Part shown: positions 63,973 to 64,000 of the stretch, one piece after another | Layout of the letters: every line of letters begins with the position of its first letter | Position numbering within the stretch: the first letter of the stretch is position 1 | Origin: Sphingomonas faeni | Lineage (GTDB): Bacteria > Pseudomonadota > Alphaproteobacteria > Sphingomonadales > Sphingomonadaceae | Length of the DNA stretch: 64,000 nucleotides | Assembly (NCBI RefSeq): GCF_024273235.1 | Contig: NZ_JANBVH010000019.1 | Coordinates: forward strand, 1-64,000 | Direction of reading: 5' to 3' | Made by a program: the position numbers and the translations under genes | Notes under the pieces: generated by a model | Seen by the model: the letters and a program-made list of their open reading frames with translations, nothing else | The model's database searches: none | Told to the model about the DNA's origin: nothing

Positions 63973-64000
63973 TGGGGGAGGGCGGTCGTGCCCTCCCCCA
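63973..64000 (+). terminator. Strong hairpin after czcA
   Basis: A perfect eleven-pair stem TGGGGGAGGGC / GCCCTCCCCCA with a six-base loop, three bases after the czcA stop. The window ends here, so a following U tract cannot be seen. Confidence 0.75.

Noticed and set aside
1..64000. CRISPR arrays, rRNA and tRNA genes
   Set aside because: I saw no regularly spaced repeats of that kind and no rRNA or tRNA sequence; the only repeat family found is the iterons.

Overview
The window looks like part of a plasmid, or a plasmid-derived region, from a GC-rich alphaproteobacterium, most likely a sphingomonad (Sphingomonas, Sphingobium or Novosphingobium group). The reasons are two plasmid replication initiators (an RPA-family RepA and a RepC), iterons, several site-specific recombinases, and sphingomonad-style copper and czc operons with heavily overlapping start and stop codons. 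This placement is inference from protein families, not from a database match.

Layout. 1-0.55 kb: end of a lytic transglycosylase (probably the edge of a conjugation region) and a small membrane protein. 0.6-3.7 kb: replication block with RepA, RepC, five 22-bp iterons, an AT-rich origin candidate inside repC and a terminator or counter-transcript candidate upstream of repC. 3.7-8.1 kb: a tyrosine recombinase, two serine recombinases and an IS1182-like transposase. 8.5-14.0 kb: a TetR regulator divergent from a five-gene operon (catalase-like hemoprotein, unknown protein, DyP peroxidase, thioesterase, patatin lipoprotein). 14.2-22.9 kb: GNAT acetyltransferase, a broken 5-hydroxyisourate hydrolase, a TolC/HlyD/two-permease exporter without its ATPase, a lipoprotein, an HWE histidine kinase with a small partner, and an IS3-family remnant.

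22.9-64 kb is a metal and metalloid resistance island. It holds a mercury-like module (MerR, MerC-like, MerT-like, a Cys-rich small protein, a flavin disulfide reductase), an arsenic operon (arsR-arsC-arsB-ynfA-arsH), and a MerR-type regulator divergent from lpd-nadE and followed by an outer-membrane protein gene. Next come an aspartyl protease with PDZ and a cytochrome c-FTR1 iron permease. From 51.6 down to 38.1 kb about 14 genes run in one direction: anti-sigma-like, sensor and ECF sigma genes (cnrYXH order), copA oxidase, copB, PepSY, two DUF305 proteins, DUF411, a small exported protein, cusC, cusB (with a fused CusF domain), cusA and cusF. Then come copC-copD, a cysteine-rich copper storage protein, a copper P-type ATPase with cueR, and a MerR-type regulator with a CDF exporter followed by czcCBA, closed by a strong hairpin.

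How it works together. Copper is covered in every compartment: periplasmic oxidation and binding (CopA, CopB, CopC, CusF), inner-membrane export (P-type ATPase), trans-envelope efflux (CusCBA) and storage (Csp). Czc-type divalent cations have CDF plus CzcCBA, and arsenic has a full export set. Four MerR-type promoters share one geometry: TTG, a 21-bp dyad, one base, then the -10 hexamer. The most unusual parts are the TetR-controlled hemoprotein/lipase operon and the MerR-linked lpd-nadE pair.
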